Positions 24,425 to 32,249 of a DNA stretch of 34,011 nt are shown in pieces. Position 1 is the stretch's first letter; every line of letters begins with the position of its first letter. The stretch spans positions 1 through 34,011 of the forward strand of contig CALVJY010000024.1 of NCBI GenBank assembly GCA_944332455.1, written 5' to 3'. Position numbers and translations under genes: made by a program. The stretch comes from an uncultured Clostridia bacterium. Its GTDB lineage: Bacteria; Bacillota; Clostridia; Christensenellales; HGM11417. The notes under the pieces are model-generated. The model did no database searches. It had not been told where the DNA came from and was given only the letters and a program-made list of their open reading frames with translations.

Positions 24425-25210
24425 ATGAACGAAATACTCAGATTCGAACACGTCTTTTTGAACTATCACAGCCTCCAGGGAGAGACCCCTGCCATTTCCG
24501 ACCTCTCCTTTTCGGTCCGTGAGGGAGAGTTCGTCTCGGTCATCGGCCCCTCCGGCTGCGGCAAGACCACTCTTTTGTCCCTGATCTCAGGACTGATGCC
24601 GGCCTCCTCCGGAAAGATCGTGCTGGACGGAGATCCGGTCACCAAGCCCTCCGCCTCCATCAGCTACATGCTGCAGCGGGATCAGCTTTTCCCCTGGCGG
24701 AGCATCTACAAAAACGTCACGCTGGGCCTGGAGATCAAGCACATCAAGACCCCGGATCATCTGGCCCGGATCGAGGATCTGCTGAAAAAGTACGGACTGT
24801 GGGAATTCCGCAACGCCCGCCCCCGCCAGCTTTCGGGGGGGATGCGGCAGCGGGCGGCCCTCATCCGCACCCTGGCCCTCGACCCCAGAATTTTGCTGCT
24901 GGACGAACCCTTTTCGGCACTGGACTACCAGACCCGGCTTTCGGTGTGCGACGACGTCGCCGCCATCATCGCCTCCGAGCAGAAGACCGCCGTGCTGGTC
25001 ACCCACGACATCTCGGAGGCCATCAGCATGTCCGACCGCATCTTTGTGCTGAGCCGGCGCCCCGCGACCTTGAAAAACATCTACGAGACCGGCCTCAAGG
25101 ATTTCGGCCCGCCCCTCAAGCGGCGGGAACACCCCTCCTTCCCCGTGCTCTTCGAAAAAATTTACCGGGAGATCCGCGACGATGAGACAAAAGAAAAAGC
25201 CAAGCTCTGA
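24425..25210 (+). CDS. ABC transporter ATP-binding protein (NitT/TauT type)
   Basis: A 261-residue ATPase energising the importer at the inner face of the membrane. Walker A GPSGCGKT (41-48), Q-loop Q84, signature LSGGMRQR (136-143), Walker B LLLDEP (157-162), D-loop SALD and switch VTHD are all intact. The C-terminal 25 residues overlap the permease gene by 29 bases, so translation is coupled. GGAGG at 24411-24415 sits nine bases before the ATG. Confidence 0.95.
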   Translation: MNEILRFEHVFLNYHSLQGETPAISDLSFSVREGEFVSVIGPSGCGKTTLLSLISGLMPASSGKIVLDGDPVTKPSASISYMLQRDQLFPWRSIYKNVTLGLEIKHIKTPDHLARIEDLLKKYGLWEFRNARPRQLSGGMRQRAALIRTLALDPRILLLDEPFSALDYQTRLSVCDDVAAIIASEQKTAVLVTHDISEAISMSDRIFVLSRRPATLKNIYETGLKDFGPPLKRREHPSFPVLFEKIYREIRDDETKEKAKL

Positions 25211-25991
25211 ACAGCACGAAAAATTTCTGAAAGGGATCCGGAAGAAAAAGACGCTGGTCACCTGTCTGCGCGTGCTCCTGCTGGTCTTCCTGCTGGGGCT
25301 CTGGGAGCTGTGCGCCTTTTTCAACCTCATCGACACCTACATCACCAGCTCTCCCTCCCGCATCTTCGCCACCATCGGCGAGCTCATCCGGGAATGGGAT
25401 CTGTTCACGCACGCCGGCATCACCCTGCTGGAGACGCTGGAAGGATTTTTCCTGTCCATGCTCATCGGCACGGGCGCGGCCATTCTGCTGTGGAGCTTCG
25501 ACACCCTCTGGAAGGTGCTGGAGCCCTACATCGTGGTGCTGAACAGCCTGCCCAAGATTGCCCTCGGCCCGGTCATCATCATCTGGTGCGGCACCGGCAC
25601 AAAGTCCATCGTGGTCATGGCCATCCTGATCTGCGTGATCATCACCCTGCTGAACATGCTGACCGCCTTCCGCTCCTGCGAGGAGGAAAAGATCCTGCTG
25701 CTCCGCTCCATGGGCGCCAACAAATTCCAGATCCTCGTCAAGTTAGTGCTGCCGGCCTCGCTGCCCTCCTTCATCTCGGTCCTGAAGATCAACGTCGGCA
25801 TGGCCTGGGTGGGCACCATCATGGGCGAATACCTGGTCTCAAGGGCGGGGCTGGGGTATCTGATCTCCTACGGCGGCACCGTGCTTAACCTGGACATGGT
25901 CATGGCCAGCACCGTGGTGCTGTGCTTTCTGGCCGCCGCCATGTACGCCTGCGTGGCGCTGCTCGAAAAGCTGGTCCGCCGCAGAGACTGA
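25182..25991 (+). CDS. ABC transporter permease (NitT/TauT type)
   Basis: A 269-residue inner-membrane permease of the binding-protein-dependent family. It has a basic N terminus (about 25 residues), six hydrophobic helices, and the cytoplasmic EAA-type loop around LRSMGANKFQILVKLVLPASLP, which docks to the ATPase; G in that loop is conserved. It is the last gene of the operon and is followed after about 190 bases by a strong terminator. The start overlaps the ATPase gene. Confidence 0.93.
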   Translation: MRQKKKPSSEQHEKFLKGIRKKKTLVTCLRVLLLVFLLGLWELCAFFNLIDTYITSSPSRIFATIGELIREWDLFTHAGITLLETLEGFFLSMLIGTGAAILLWSFDTLWKVLEPYIVVLNSLPKIALGPVIIIWCGTGTKSIVVMAILICVIITLLNMLTAFRSCEEEKILLLRSMGANKFQILVKLVLPASLPSFISVLKINVGMAWVGTIMGEYLVSRAGLGYLISYGGTVLNLDMVMASTVVLCFLAAAMYACVALLEKLVRRRD

Positions 25992-26181
25992 CCCCTTCCC
26001 CGCTCCGGCCCGCAAATTCCGTCCCGGATGAAAAAACTCTTTCCAGTTCGCCCTCTTCGCTTTATCCCTCCGCGGCACAAACCACAGCTCCCGACACCAG
26101 AGAATTTTATGCCCCCACTGCCGCTGATCTTTCTTTTCCGAACTTGTCAATCCGACACCGGCCTCACCGGTTTTCATATAG

Positions 26182-26235
26182 GACAGCGCCCCGTTTCCGC
26201 AGGGAAAGGGGCGCTGTCGGCTGTCATCATTTTTT
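26182..26235 (+). terminator. Long hairpin terminator after the ABC operon
   Basis: GACAGCGCCCC (26182-26192) pairs with GGGGCGCTGTC (26208-26218). The stem extends inward through TTTCC/GGAAA, about 16 bp with one bulge. Six T follow at 26230-26235, eleven bases past the stem. Confidence 0.75.
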
Positions 26236-26241
26236 AACCAA

Positions 26242-26324
26242 AAGGCGCGCTCTGATCAAGCGTCCAAAGAAGGCGCGTTTTTCAAGCAGTCTAAAAAAGG
26301 CGAGGCTTCTTTTAAGCATTTAAA
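26242..26324. repeat. Three degenerate tandem repeats of about 28 bp
   Basis: Units begin AAGGCGCG at 26242 and 26270 and AAGGCGAG at 26297, each continuing to an AAGC-containing centre and an A-rich end (periods 28 and 27). They follow the terminator, so they are not in the ABC transcript. No gene is supported in 25992-26511. A weak stem CCGCA/TGCGG with a T-rich tail (26343-26366) is also present. Confidence 0.5.
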
Positions 26325-26511
26325 ACTTCATTCTTGCTTTTTCCGCACGCTTTTTGCGGTTTTCTTTCCCTCCGGCGGAACGGATAAGACAGCCTTTCCG
26401 GGGCTGAGTCTGTGAGAGAGAGGGCGTAAAACAGCAGCGCCATACCTCCTCGAAGGCGCGGCACTGTCCCTGCTTCAAACGTTCTGGACAACAGGTCCGG
26501 CCGATCGGCGG

Positions 26512-26685
26512 TCAGCCGCCTTCCTGCTGCGGGCCGGCGCTTTCTCCTCCGGGATCCGGCTCTTTTGCCTCCTCCGTCTCCGAAGGGACAGAAGCGGGAT
26601 CTTCAGAGAAAGAAGCGGAATCGGCCGGCTCTTCAGTTTCCCCGGCGATCGGCGCCCGGACAAGCTGTTCTCCGGATGCGGCGCG
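26512..26685 (-). other. In-frame acidic tail beyond the TGA of the O-antigen-ligase-like gene
   Basis: After the TGA at 26686-26688 the same frame stays open for 57 codons to a second TGA at 26512-26514. The translation is coding-like and acidic, with blocks such as GETEEPADSASFSEDP, SETEEAKEPDPGG and GPQQEGG, in contrast to the Arg-rich sequence in the other - frames. It has no start codon with a ribosome binding site. It reads as a C-terminal tail now separated by a stop, or reached by readthrough (the stop is followed by C, a leaky context). Confidence 0.6.
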
Positions 26686-28017
26686 TCACCTGCGGAAGAG
26701 GGTCTCGGGGTCGGTCTCCCGCTCGCAGGCGGCCAGAGCCAGAAAGACAAAGAAGATCAGATAGGGTGTGATCTGGGTGACGTCGATCATGCCGTATCCG
26801 TCAAAGGCCAGCACCGCAAAGAGGGCGAACAGCTTGAAGAGCGAGATCTTTTTCAGGAGCATCCGATAGCGCTGCACATAGTAGAGCACGCTGCCCAGCA
26901 CCCCCACGATCCCCGAACAGGCCAGCAGCTGGAAAAAGGTGTTGTGGAACATGTAGATGCCGAAGTACATCGAGGACGGCTCCTCCGTCCCCACATAGCC
27001 GACGCCGAAGAGCGGGTGCCGCAGAAAGAGCTCAATGGCCTGACGGTAGTGCTCGTACCGGCCGTTGTCGCTCAGCCCGAGTTCGAACATTTTCTCGTAC
27101 AGCTCGTAAAAGGAATCCCAGAATATGCCGATGCAGATTCCGGCAACGGCCAGAAAACAGAGGACCGGCAGGAGGAGCTGCATCTTCCGGGGCGAGCGGA
27201 CGACTGCGATGACGTACATGAAGGGCAGCAAAATTCCCAGGACCAGCAGGCACCCCCTGGACCGGGTGAGAAAGACGCCGGCCAGCAGCGCCAGCCCCCA
27301 GAGCACATACAGCCAGCCCCGCCGGCTTTTGACGGCCCGATACAGGCAGAGCGGAACGGCCATGCAGAAGAACACCGCCACGTTGTTCGTGGTCGCGTAG
27401 CCGTGAAAGACCTTGTCCTGCATGGCGGCCGAGATGTCGCCGCTGGTAAAGTAGTGCCAGAACATCTCTAAAAGGGCCACCGCCGAGGTGATGAACAGCG
27501 CGGACCCCAGCAGTTTTTTGAGATCGCTGCCGGTGGCGTTGATCATCAGAAAGTAGTAAAAGTAGAGCCCGGCGCTCGCTCCCAGCACCGCGAACATCAG
27601 CCAGTGGTTATACTCCGGGCAGAACAGCCCCGAGAGCACGGCCACCCCGCCGGCCATCGCGATGCCCAGCCACAGTTTTCCGGGCTTTAAGGCCACTCCT
27701 TTTTTGTACCAATTTCGGTAGGCATAGTACCCGAAGCTGAGGACCAGGAGCGGAATGAGCACGCCCAGCGCGACGTTGAATCCGGCCGTTCCGAGCTGCC
27801 GGGTCGACATCCCGGTGATAAAGACGCAGACCAGCCCCAAAAAAGGCCGCAGGTCCTCGCAGGTCAAAAAGATCAGGCAGCCGAGCGCCGCCGTCAGGGC
27901 ACAGTGGACGATATCCCAGCCCAGGATCCAGCAGATCAAAGCCTCCGCCCCGTAGATCACCAAAAACAGATCGGTCTGAAAAAAGGCGTTCAGTTTCTCT
28001 TTGCAAGTCGCGATCAT
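26686..28017 (-). CDS. O-antigen ligase/polymerase-like membrane protein
   Basis: A 443-residue polytopic protein with about 12 hydrophobic helices. The Wzy/WaaL-like features are LTRSRGCLLVLGILLPF in the middle and the periplasmic-type loop NGRYEHYRQAIELFLRHPLFGVG followed by HNTFFQLLACSGIVG, the RH-PLFGVG and HN pattern of the O-antigen ligase family. It probably polymerises or transfers a surface polysaccharide or a teichoic-type glycan. The ATG at 28015-28017 overlaps the oxidoreductase stop (TGATG), so translation is coupled; the longer frame upstream lies inside the oxidoreductase gene and is not real. The C-terminal stop may be secondary, given the in-frame tail at 26512-26685. Confidence 0.85.
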   Translation of the reverse strand: MIATCKEKLNAFFQTDLFLVIYGAEALICWILGWDIVHCALTAALGCLIFLTCEDLRPFLGLVCVFITGMSTRQLGTAGFNVALGVLIPLLVLSFGYYAYRNWYKKGVALKPGKLWLGIAMAGGVAVLSGLFCPEYNHWLMFAVLGASAGLYFYYFLMINATGSDLKKLLGSALFITSAVALLEMFWHYFTSGDISAAMQDKVFHGYATTNNVAVFFCMAVPLCLYRAVKSRRGWLYVLWGLALLAGVFLTRSRGCLLVLGILLPFMYVIAVVRSPRKMQLLLPVLCFLAVAGICIGIFWDSFYELYEKMFELGLSDNGRYEHYRQAIELFLRHPLFGVGYVGTEEPSSMYFGIYMFHNTFFQLLACSGIVGVLGSVLYYVQRYRMLLKKISLFKLFALFAVLAFDGYGMIDVTQITPYLIFFVFLALAACERETDPETLFRR

Positions 28018-28994
28018 CAGCAAGTTCGGTCCTTCTTCTGTACTTGTTCCGAGGGGAAAACGATTCCCGCTTTTTTCCGTATGGCGTCGCACCAGCGCAT
28101 GACGGCCAGGCTGTCGGCGTGCGGCATCTGTCCGCACTCGATCTCTCCCGCCCGGACCGCCCGTTCGACGGCCTCGAACTCCCAGCAAAATCCCCGCCGG
28201 CTCCGCATCGTTTCCCGCTTCTGTCCCCGGAAGACAGCCTTGACCGGCTTGAAAAAGAGGGGGATGCTGATTTTTCCCCTGGTTCCACGGATCTCGGCCC
28301 GACAGAGGGAAAGGCGGTCGATGCCGCACCGCAGGCGGAACTCCGCGCCCTCCGGCCCGACCCCCTCGATCTCGTCGAAGAGGTCGATCCCCTCCCCGTT
28401 TTTCCGGGTCCGCACCGAAAAATCCCCGGGCAGACCCAGAAGGCTCTGGCAAAAGGAGAGGGTGTAGATCCCCGCGTCCATCAGCGCCCCCCCGCCCTCG
28501 GGATCGAACACCCTTTGGCTGAATCCGGACAGGCGGTAGGGATAGCAAAAATCCGCGCGCAGCAGGCGGATCTTTCCCAGTTCCCCCGCCCGCACACGGC
28601 GGATGACTTCCTGGATGATGGGAGAAAAACGGGTCCACATGCCCTCGCAGAAGAACACCCTGCGCTCCTTGGACAGGCGGATCAGTTCCTCCGCCTCGGC
28701 GGCGTTCAGGGTGACCGGCTTTTCGGTCAGCACGGGCAGGCCGGCCAGCAGACATTGCCTGGACAGCTCGAAGTGCGCCCGGTTGGGCGCATTGACGTAG
28801 GCCGCGTCAAAGCCTCCGGCCTCCAGCGCCTCGGAAAGATCCGAAAAGGCGCGGCAGCCGTAGTTATGGGCAAAGGCCCTCGTGTGCTCGGGCGTCCGCC
28901 CGGTCACGCCGAGGATCCGGCCCTTCCCGAGCTCCTCGGCCACCCGCCGGGCGATGACGCCGTTCCCCACAAAGAGCCAGGAAAACGCACTCAT
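28017..28994 (-). CDS. Gfo/Idh/MocA-family oxidoreductase
   Basis: A 325-residue NAD(P)-dependent sugar or cyclitol dehydrogenase. The N-terminal Rossmann fold has LFVGNGVIARRVAEEL (a GxGxxA-type nucleotide loop, with GNG) and AYVNAPNRAHFELSRQCLLAGLPVLTEKP; the EKP is the family's catalytic Lys motif. The C-terminal GFO_IDH_MocA domain contains GGGALMDAGIY. It starts at 28994 (MSAFSWLF), seven bases after a strong -10 box and without a ribosome binding site, suggesting a leaderless mRNA. It is translationally coupled to the membrane polymerase downstream, so it may make a precursor sugar for the same polysaccharide; that is inference. Confidence 0.9.
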   Translation of the reverse strand: MSAFSWLFVGNGVIARRVAEELGKGRILGVTGRTPEHTRAFAHNYGCRAFSDLSEALEAGGFDAAYVNAPNRAHFELSRQCLLAGLPVLTEKPVTLNAAEAEELIRLSKERRVFFCEGMWTRFSPIIQEVIRRVRAGELGKIRLLRADFCYPYRLSGFSQRVFDPEGGGALMDAGIYTLSFCQSLLGLPGDFSVRTRKNGEGIDLFDEIEGVGPEGAEFRLRCGIDRLSLCRAEIRGTRGKISIPLFFKPVKAVFRGQKRETMRSRRGFCWEFEAVERAVRAGEIECGQMPHADSLAVMRWCDAIRKKAGIVFPSEQVQKKDRTC

Positions 28995-29001
28995 GCTGTT
29001 T

Positions 29002-29030
29002 AGTATAGCAGACTTTGACCGCGAAGACAA
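29002..29030 (-). promoter_or_regulatory. Promoter giving a probably leaderless mRNA
   Basis: On the - strand, TTGTCT (29025-29030), a 17-bp spacer and TATACT (29002-29007) with TGC before it. Only seven bases separate the -10 from the ATG at 28994, so transcription should start at or next to the A of the ATG. Confidence 0.75.
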
Positions 29031-29103
29031 TTAAAAAGAGGGGCATTCGGAAATTTCCGGCAAATTTCAGCCGCTTCACCCCTCCGCTGTCTTTGTCTTT
29101 CGC

Positions 29104-29135
29104 AATTTTGTTCATTAGGAATTTTGTTCATCAGG
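29104..29135. repeat. 16-bp tandem repeat
   Basis: AATTTTGTTCATTAGG (29104-29119) is repeated at 29120-29135 with one change. It lies upstream of the oxidoreductase promoter in a 409-base gap without a gene. Confidence 0.6.
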
Positions 29136-29238
29136 AATATGGGAAGCCTGCCTGTCCTGTGAACTTAAAGAAACACTTCTTAAACTTCAAAGGCTAACTT
29201 TCCCGGCCTGCCGGGGGTTTGACCCCTTCCGAAGACAG

Positions 29239-29308
29239 TCCATCCGGCCAAGAAAAAAAGCTGACTGCTACCGAACTTGGAGCTTTGCCCTTGATCCATC
29301 CGGCCAAG
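29239..29308. repeat. Paired 14-bp direct repeats
   Basis: TCCATCCGGCCAAG occurs at 29239-29252 and 29295-29308, 56 bp apart. There is no gene around them; function unknown. Confidence 0.5.
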
Positions 29309-29359
29309 GGGCGGTCTGACGCAATGACCACGCCGTCTGCCATGGGAAAAAAGGAATCG

Positions 29360-29390
29360 AAAAACAGGCCGGTCTTAGGATCCTGCCGGC
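29360..29390 (-). terminator. Intrinsic terminator of the DUF6062 gene
   Basis: On the - strand GCCGG (29386-29390) pairs with CCGGC (29368-29372), with a weak inner dyad around AGGATCCT, followed by CTG and five T (29360-29364). It lies 14 bases after the stop. Confidence 0.6.
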
Positions 29391-29403
29391 AGCCTTAGGA
29401 TGC

Positions 29404-30072
29404 TCAGTTTCCCTGGATCTTGCGGATGGTGCGGATGACCGCGTCCTTGCTGTTTCCCCAGGGCTTGTCCGAGTTGCGGTAGTCGAACTTGTCGCAGAAC
29501 CAGTTCAGTTCCTTTTGCAGCCGCTCCAGATTCCGCTCCTCGACCTCCCGGAGGGCCGTCACGTAATTTTTGGCCTGCAGCCCGGCCGCGCCGCTGTACT
29601 CCAGGAGGGCGGCATAGTGCTTCAGGCAAAAGCCCTTGGAGCCCTCCAGCAGGGGCGGAAATTCAGGCTCTTTGACGTACATCTGCGCCACGGTCTGAAA
29701 GTAGCGCTTCATGTTGAAGTCGTTCAGCTCACACAGCACGCAGGTCGACAGCGCCTTTTTCAGGCGCTCGGCCTCCTTCCGGGCCTCTCTGGCGTTCCGG
29801 ACCCCGGCCATCTCCCGGCGCAGGGTCTGCAGGCGGGTGGAAGTCTGCAGGGCGATGCCCAGCTTGTTCTGCCCCTCGAAGAGCTGGCGGAAGTGATCGG
29901 CGCAAAAGCCCAGCCGGTTGACCTTGGTGCGGGCCGAGTCCTCCATGACCGCTTCGGTGGTGAACTGCTCCACCACCCGCTGATTGACGATGTCGTAGAT
30001 CTGGCAGAGCGGACATTCGCAGTCGGTCCGAAAGGCCTCCCAGATGAGAGCGGTGTCGATGTGATAATTCAT
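29404..30072 (-). CDS. DUF6062-family Cys/His protein
   Basis: A 222-residue protein of a Clostridia-typical family of unknown function. It has two similar halves, each with C-x2-C followed later by C-x2-H: C20/C23 with C57/H60 and C111/C114 with C149/H152. This suggests two zinc sites. The N-terminal MNYHIDTALIWEAF and FCADHFRQLFEGQNKLG match my recollection of the family. No catalytic motif is visible. AAGGAG precedes the ATG at 30072. It is divergent from the next gene, with only 31 bases between the starts. The domain assignment is from memory of the family pattern. Confidence 0.8.
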   Translation of the reverse strand: MNYHIDTALIWEAFRTDCECPLCQIYDIVNQRVVEQFTTEAVMEDSARTKVNRLGFCADHFRQLFEGQNKLGIALQTSTRLQTLRREMAGVRNAREARKEAERLKKALSTCVLCELNDFNMKRYFQTVAQMYVKEPEFPPLLEGSKGFCLKHYAALLEYSGAAGLQAKNYVTALREVEERNLERLQKELNWFCDKFDYRNSDKPWGNSKDAVIRTIRKIQGN

Positions 30073-30103
30073 AAGTCTCTCCTTGCGCGCATAAAGTGAA
30101 AGT

Positions 30104-30799
30104 ATGGCCCCCCGTCGCTCAAAATTCAAGATCACCGGGACCACCCTGCTTGCCCTGGGCTGTCTGATCGTTGCCCTGCTCTTTCTCTCGGTGATGTTCG
30201 GCGGGCTTTTCGGCGCCGAGACCGATCCCGTTCTGGACGGGCGGACCTACTACGCCATCTGCCTGAAGGTCTGCGACCGCCCCGAACAGGCCGAGCGGGA
30301 AGCCACGGCCGTCCGCAACCGCAACGGCGCCGGCTTCGTCTGGCAGGACAAGGGCTACCGCGTGTTGGCGGCGGTCTACCACACCCGGAAGGAACAGCAG
30401 AGCGTCCTGGGCAAGCTGAACGCCGCCGGCGAAAACGCCTCGGCCTACGACATCGTGATCCCATCGGTCACCGTCCGCGGCGGTCCTTCGGAAAATTTGC
30501 TTGGCTCGGCCTTCTCCCTCTTTTGGGAAACGGAGGAGGAAGTCCTTTCCCTCGCGCTGGAGCTGGACCGCGGCCGGGAGGAAGAGGCGATCCGTTCCGG
30601 GCTGGAAAAGCTGGCGGAACGGGAGTTCCCCGCCCTCGGCAGCGACGCCGTCTCCATCCGGCTGAGGGCGGAGCACAAGACGCTGCAGTTCAACCTGGAA
30701 ATGACGGCCGCGCAGTCCCCGCTGGGCCCGGCCGTCAAGCATCTCTCCCTGCAGATCCTCTGGGACCTGAAAGTCCTGCTCCGGGAGATCGGCGACTGA
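30104..30799 (+). CDS. Membrane-anchored SPOR-like protein
   Basis: A 231-residue protein with a basic N terminus, one membrane segment (about 10-36) and an external domain. The segment TYYAICLKVCDRPEQAERE and following WQDKGYRVLAAVYHTRKEQ (about 48-105) resembles a SPOR domain, which binds denuded peptidoglycan at division sites. The rest (about 115-231) is helical and unrecognised. It is close to hypothetical proteins of sporulating and non-sporulating Clostridia. The ribosome binding site is weak (GTGAAAG). The start is fixed by the close divergent DUF6062 gene, and its promoter must lie inside that gene. Confidence 0.75.
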   Translation: MAPRRSKFKITGTTLLALGCLIVALLFLSVMFGGLFGAETDPVLDGRTYYAICLKVCDRPEQAEREATAVRNRNGAGFVWQDKGYRVLAAVYHTRKEQQSVLGKLNAAGENASAYDIVIPSVTVRGGPSENLLGSAFSLFWETEEEVLSLALELDRGREEEAIRSGLEKLAEREFPALGSDAVSIRLRAEHKTLQFNLEMTAAQSPLGPAVKHLSLQILWDLKVLLREIGD

Positions 30800-30981
30800 C
30801 CGCCCCTTCGAGGAAAGGTCCCTTTCCCCTTCTTAGCAACGTAAAAAGCAGTAAGGCAGATTTTCCTATATAAAAATTATGCCTTCATTAAAACCTTGAC
30901 CTGAATATCTTTGTGAAAGAATGCCTTCCGTTTTCCGGCACTTTTGAAAACGACACGACGGTTTCGGCAACCCCTCTTCTT

Positions 30982-31060
30982 GTCGGAGAGGGTCGCTCCT
31001 CGGCGGAGAAAACTCCGACCGGGAAAGGCTTGAAAGATCCGGACAAGCTTTTCCGTTTTA
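30982..31060 (+). terminator. Two hairpins, the second a likely intrinsic terminator
   Basis: GTCGGAG (30982-30988) pairs with CTCCGAC (31013-31019). Then GGAAAGGCTTG (31022-31032) pairs with CAAGCTTTTCC (31044-31054, one G-U pair), followed by GTTTTATTTT. The terminator is about 220 bases after the SPOR gene, so either that gene has a long 3' UTR or a small RNA ends here. No convincing gene is seen in 30800-31247. Confidence 0.65.
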
Positions 31061-31062
31061 TT

Positions 31063-31088
31063 TTGACATAATTTTGCGGCTTTGTCAA
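31063..31088. promoter_or_regulatory. TTGACA-N14-TGTCAA inverted repeat
   Basis: A separated dyad upstream of the XRE-cupin promoter. It uses the same TTGACA/TGTCAA half-sites as the dyad at 13721-13735, but it may be chance overlap with a -35-like sequence; no -10 follows at the proper distance. Confidence 0.25.
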
Positions 31089-31159
31089 TCACTTTGGGCC
31101 GGCAGGCTTTTTTTTACCCTTTCAGGCGGAGTCGAATTGCCGACCTTGCGCGGAAAGAT

Positions 31160-31188
31160 TTGACCTTTGGCTTTTTTTCCTGTATAAT
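31160..31188 (+). promoter_or_regulatory. Sigma-A promoter of the XRE-cupin gene
   Basis: TTGACC (31160-31165), a 17-bp spacer and TATAAT (31183-31188). The leader is about 52 nt to the ATG at 31248, with GGAGG at 31238-31242. Confidence 0.88.
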
Positions 31189-31247
31189 GAAGAAAAAGGC
31201 AGCTCCGGCACCCGGACCCGCTGCCCGTCTACTTCCCGGAGGCAGCC

Positions 31248-31817
31248 ATGATCACCAACTTTCAGGAAATCGCGGAACGCATCAGGACCCTCAGAGAACT
31301 GCTGGGGATCTCCCCCAAGGAAATGGCCGACACGGTGGGCTATTCCACCGAGGACTACCTCAGATGCGAGAACGGAGAGGTCGACTTCACTTTTACCTTC
31401 CTGCACAAGTGCGCCGAAAAATTCCAGATCGACATCGTGGAACTGCTGACCGGAGACACGCCCAAGCTGTCCTACTACACCGTGACCCGTAAAGGCGAAG
31501 GTCTGCCCCTCAACCGCCGCAAGGGCTTTACCTATCAACATCTCTCCTTTCTGTTCAAAAACAAGGTCTGCGAGCCCTTCGAGGTCCTCGCCCCCTATTC
31601 CGAGGAGGAACAGAACTCCTCCATCCACCTCTCCACGCACGAGGGGCAGGAATTCGACTACGTGCTGGAAGGCTCGCTGAAGTGCTGCGTCGACGGCCAC
31701 GTGGAGGTCCTCCGGCCCGGGGATTCCATCTACTACGACTCGGGCAAGCCCCACGGCATGATCGCCACCGGCGGCGCTCCCTGCCGCTTCCTGGCCATCG
31801 TCATGAAAAAAAGGTAG
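31248..31817 (+). CDS. XRE-family HTH regulator with C-terminal cupin domain
   Basis: A 189-residue regulator. An N-terminal helix-turn-helix (about 5-62, ISPKEMADTVGYSTEDYLRCENG) is followed by a linker and a double-stranded beta-helix cupin (about 115-186) with STHEGQEFDYVLEG and PGDSIYYDSGKPHG, the two conserved cupin motifs with His and Glu residues that could hold a metal or small ligand. XRE-cupin proteins regulate amino-acid, polyamine or sugar metabolism. It is a single-gene unit with its own promoter and a terminator 140 bases after its stop. The target is unknown. Confidence 0.92.
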   Translation: MITNFQEIAERIRTLRELLGISPKEMADTVGYSTEDYLRCENGEVDFTFTFLHKCAEKFQIDIVELLTGDTPKLSYYTVTRKGEGLPLNRRKGFTYQHLSFLFKNKVCEPFEVLAPYSEEEQNSSIHLSTHEGQEFDYVLEGSLKCCVDGHVEVLRPGDSIYYDSGKPHGMIATGGAPCRFLAIVMKKR

Positions 31818-31956
31818 CGCTTCCCGAAAGATGAGCGGGAAACTTTGCCTCAAAACAGAGAAAACTGTCAGATCCTGCCATCTGAATTGGGAGAGCAAAT
31901 AGGAGATTACGGCGCAATTGCCGCCTTTACAGAAACAGCTGAAAGAGCACATGACA

Positions 31957-31986
31957 AAAGGAGCCCCAAAGGCTCCTTTCTGTTTT
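31957..31986 (+). terminator. Intrinsic terminator after the XRE-cupin gene
   Basis: AAAGGAGCC (31957-31965) pairs with GGCTCCTTT (31971-31979), loop CCAAA, followed by CTGTTTT. Confidence 0.85.
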
Positions 31987-32116
31987 ACGAAAACCCGGCG
32001 ACAATCTCCGGCGATGGGAAATAACTCATCCGATCCTGAGAACCCTTTTATTTCTCCCCGTCTAAGGGCCGATCCGGATTTTTGCCTTTCCGTCTACCTG
32101 ACAGGGAGTAAATTTC

Positions 32117-32159
32117 GCATAGTACTTCAAAATCCGCCTGTTTTGCATAGTACTATGCA
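32117..32159. repeat. GCATAGTACT repeats with a 16-bp palindrome
   Basis: GCATAGTACT occurs at 32117-32126 and again at 32145-32154. The second copy sits in the perfect palindrome TGCATAGTACTATGCA (32144-32159). The period is 28 bp. It is operator-like, but no gene is close downstream on + and the sirtuin converges. No gene is supported in 31818-32333. Confidence 0.6.
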
Positions 32160-32219
32160 GGAAAAGAGAGGCTGTTTTTTCTCCATAGATCGGAGATCAT
32201 TCTTTTGCCAGCCGACTAA

Positions 32220-32249
32220 GACCGCAATGCAAATTCTAGGACCGCAATG
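32220..32249. repeat. GACCGCAATG direct repeat at 20-bp spacing
   Basis: Copies at 32220-32229 and 32240-32249, about two helical turns apart, on one face of the DNA. With the palindrome just upstream this forms a compact repeat cluster. Confidence 0.55.

Noticed and set aside
26242..26324. CRISPR array
   Set aside because: Repeats are degenerate, adjacent without unique spacers, and no cas gene is in the window.
30877..31092. 71-codon basic - frame
   Set aside because: Needs a non-standard ATT start, has no ribosome binding site and spans the two hairpins and terminator.
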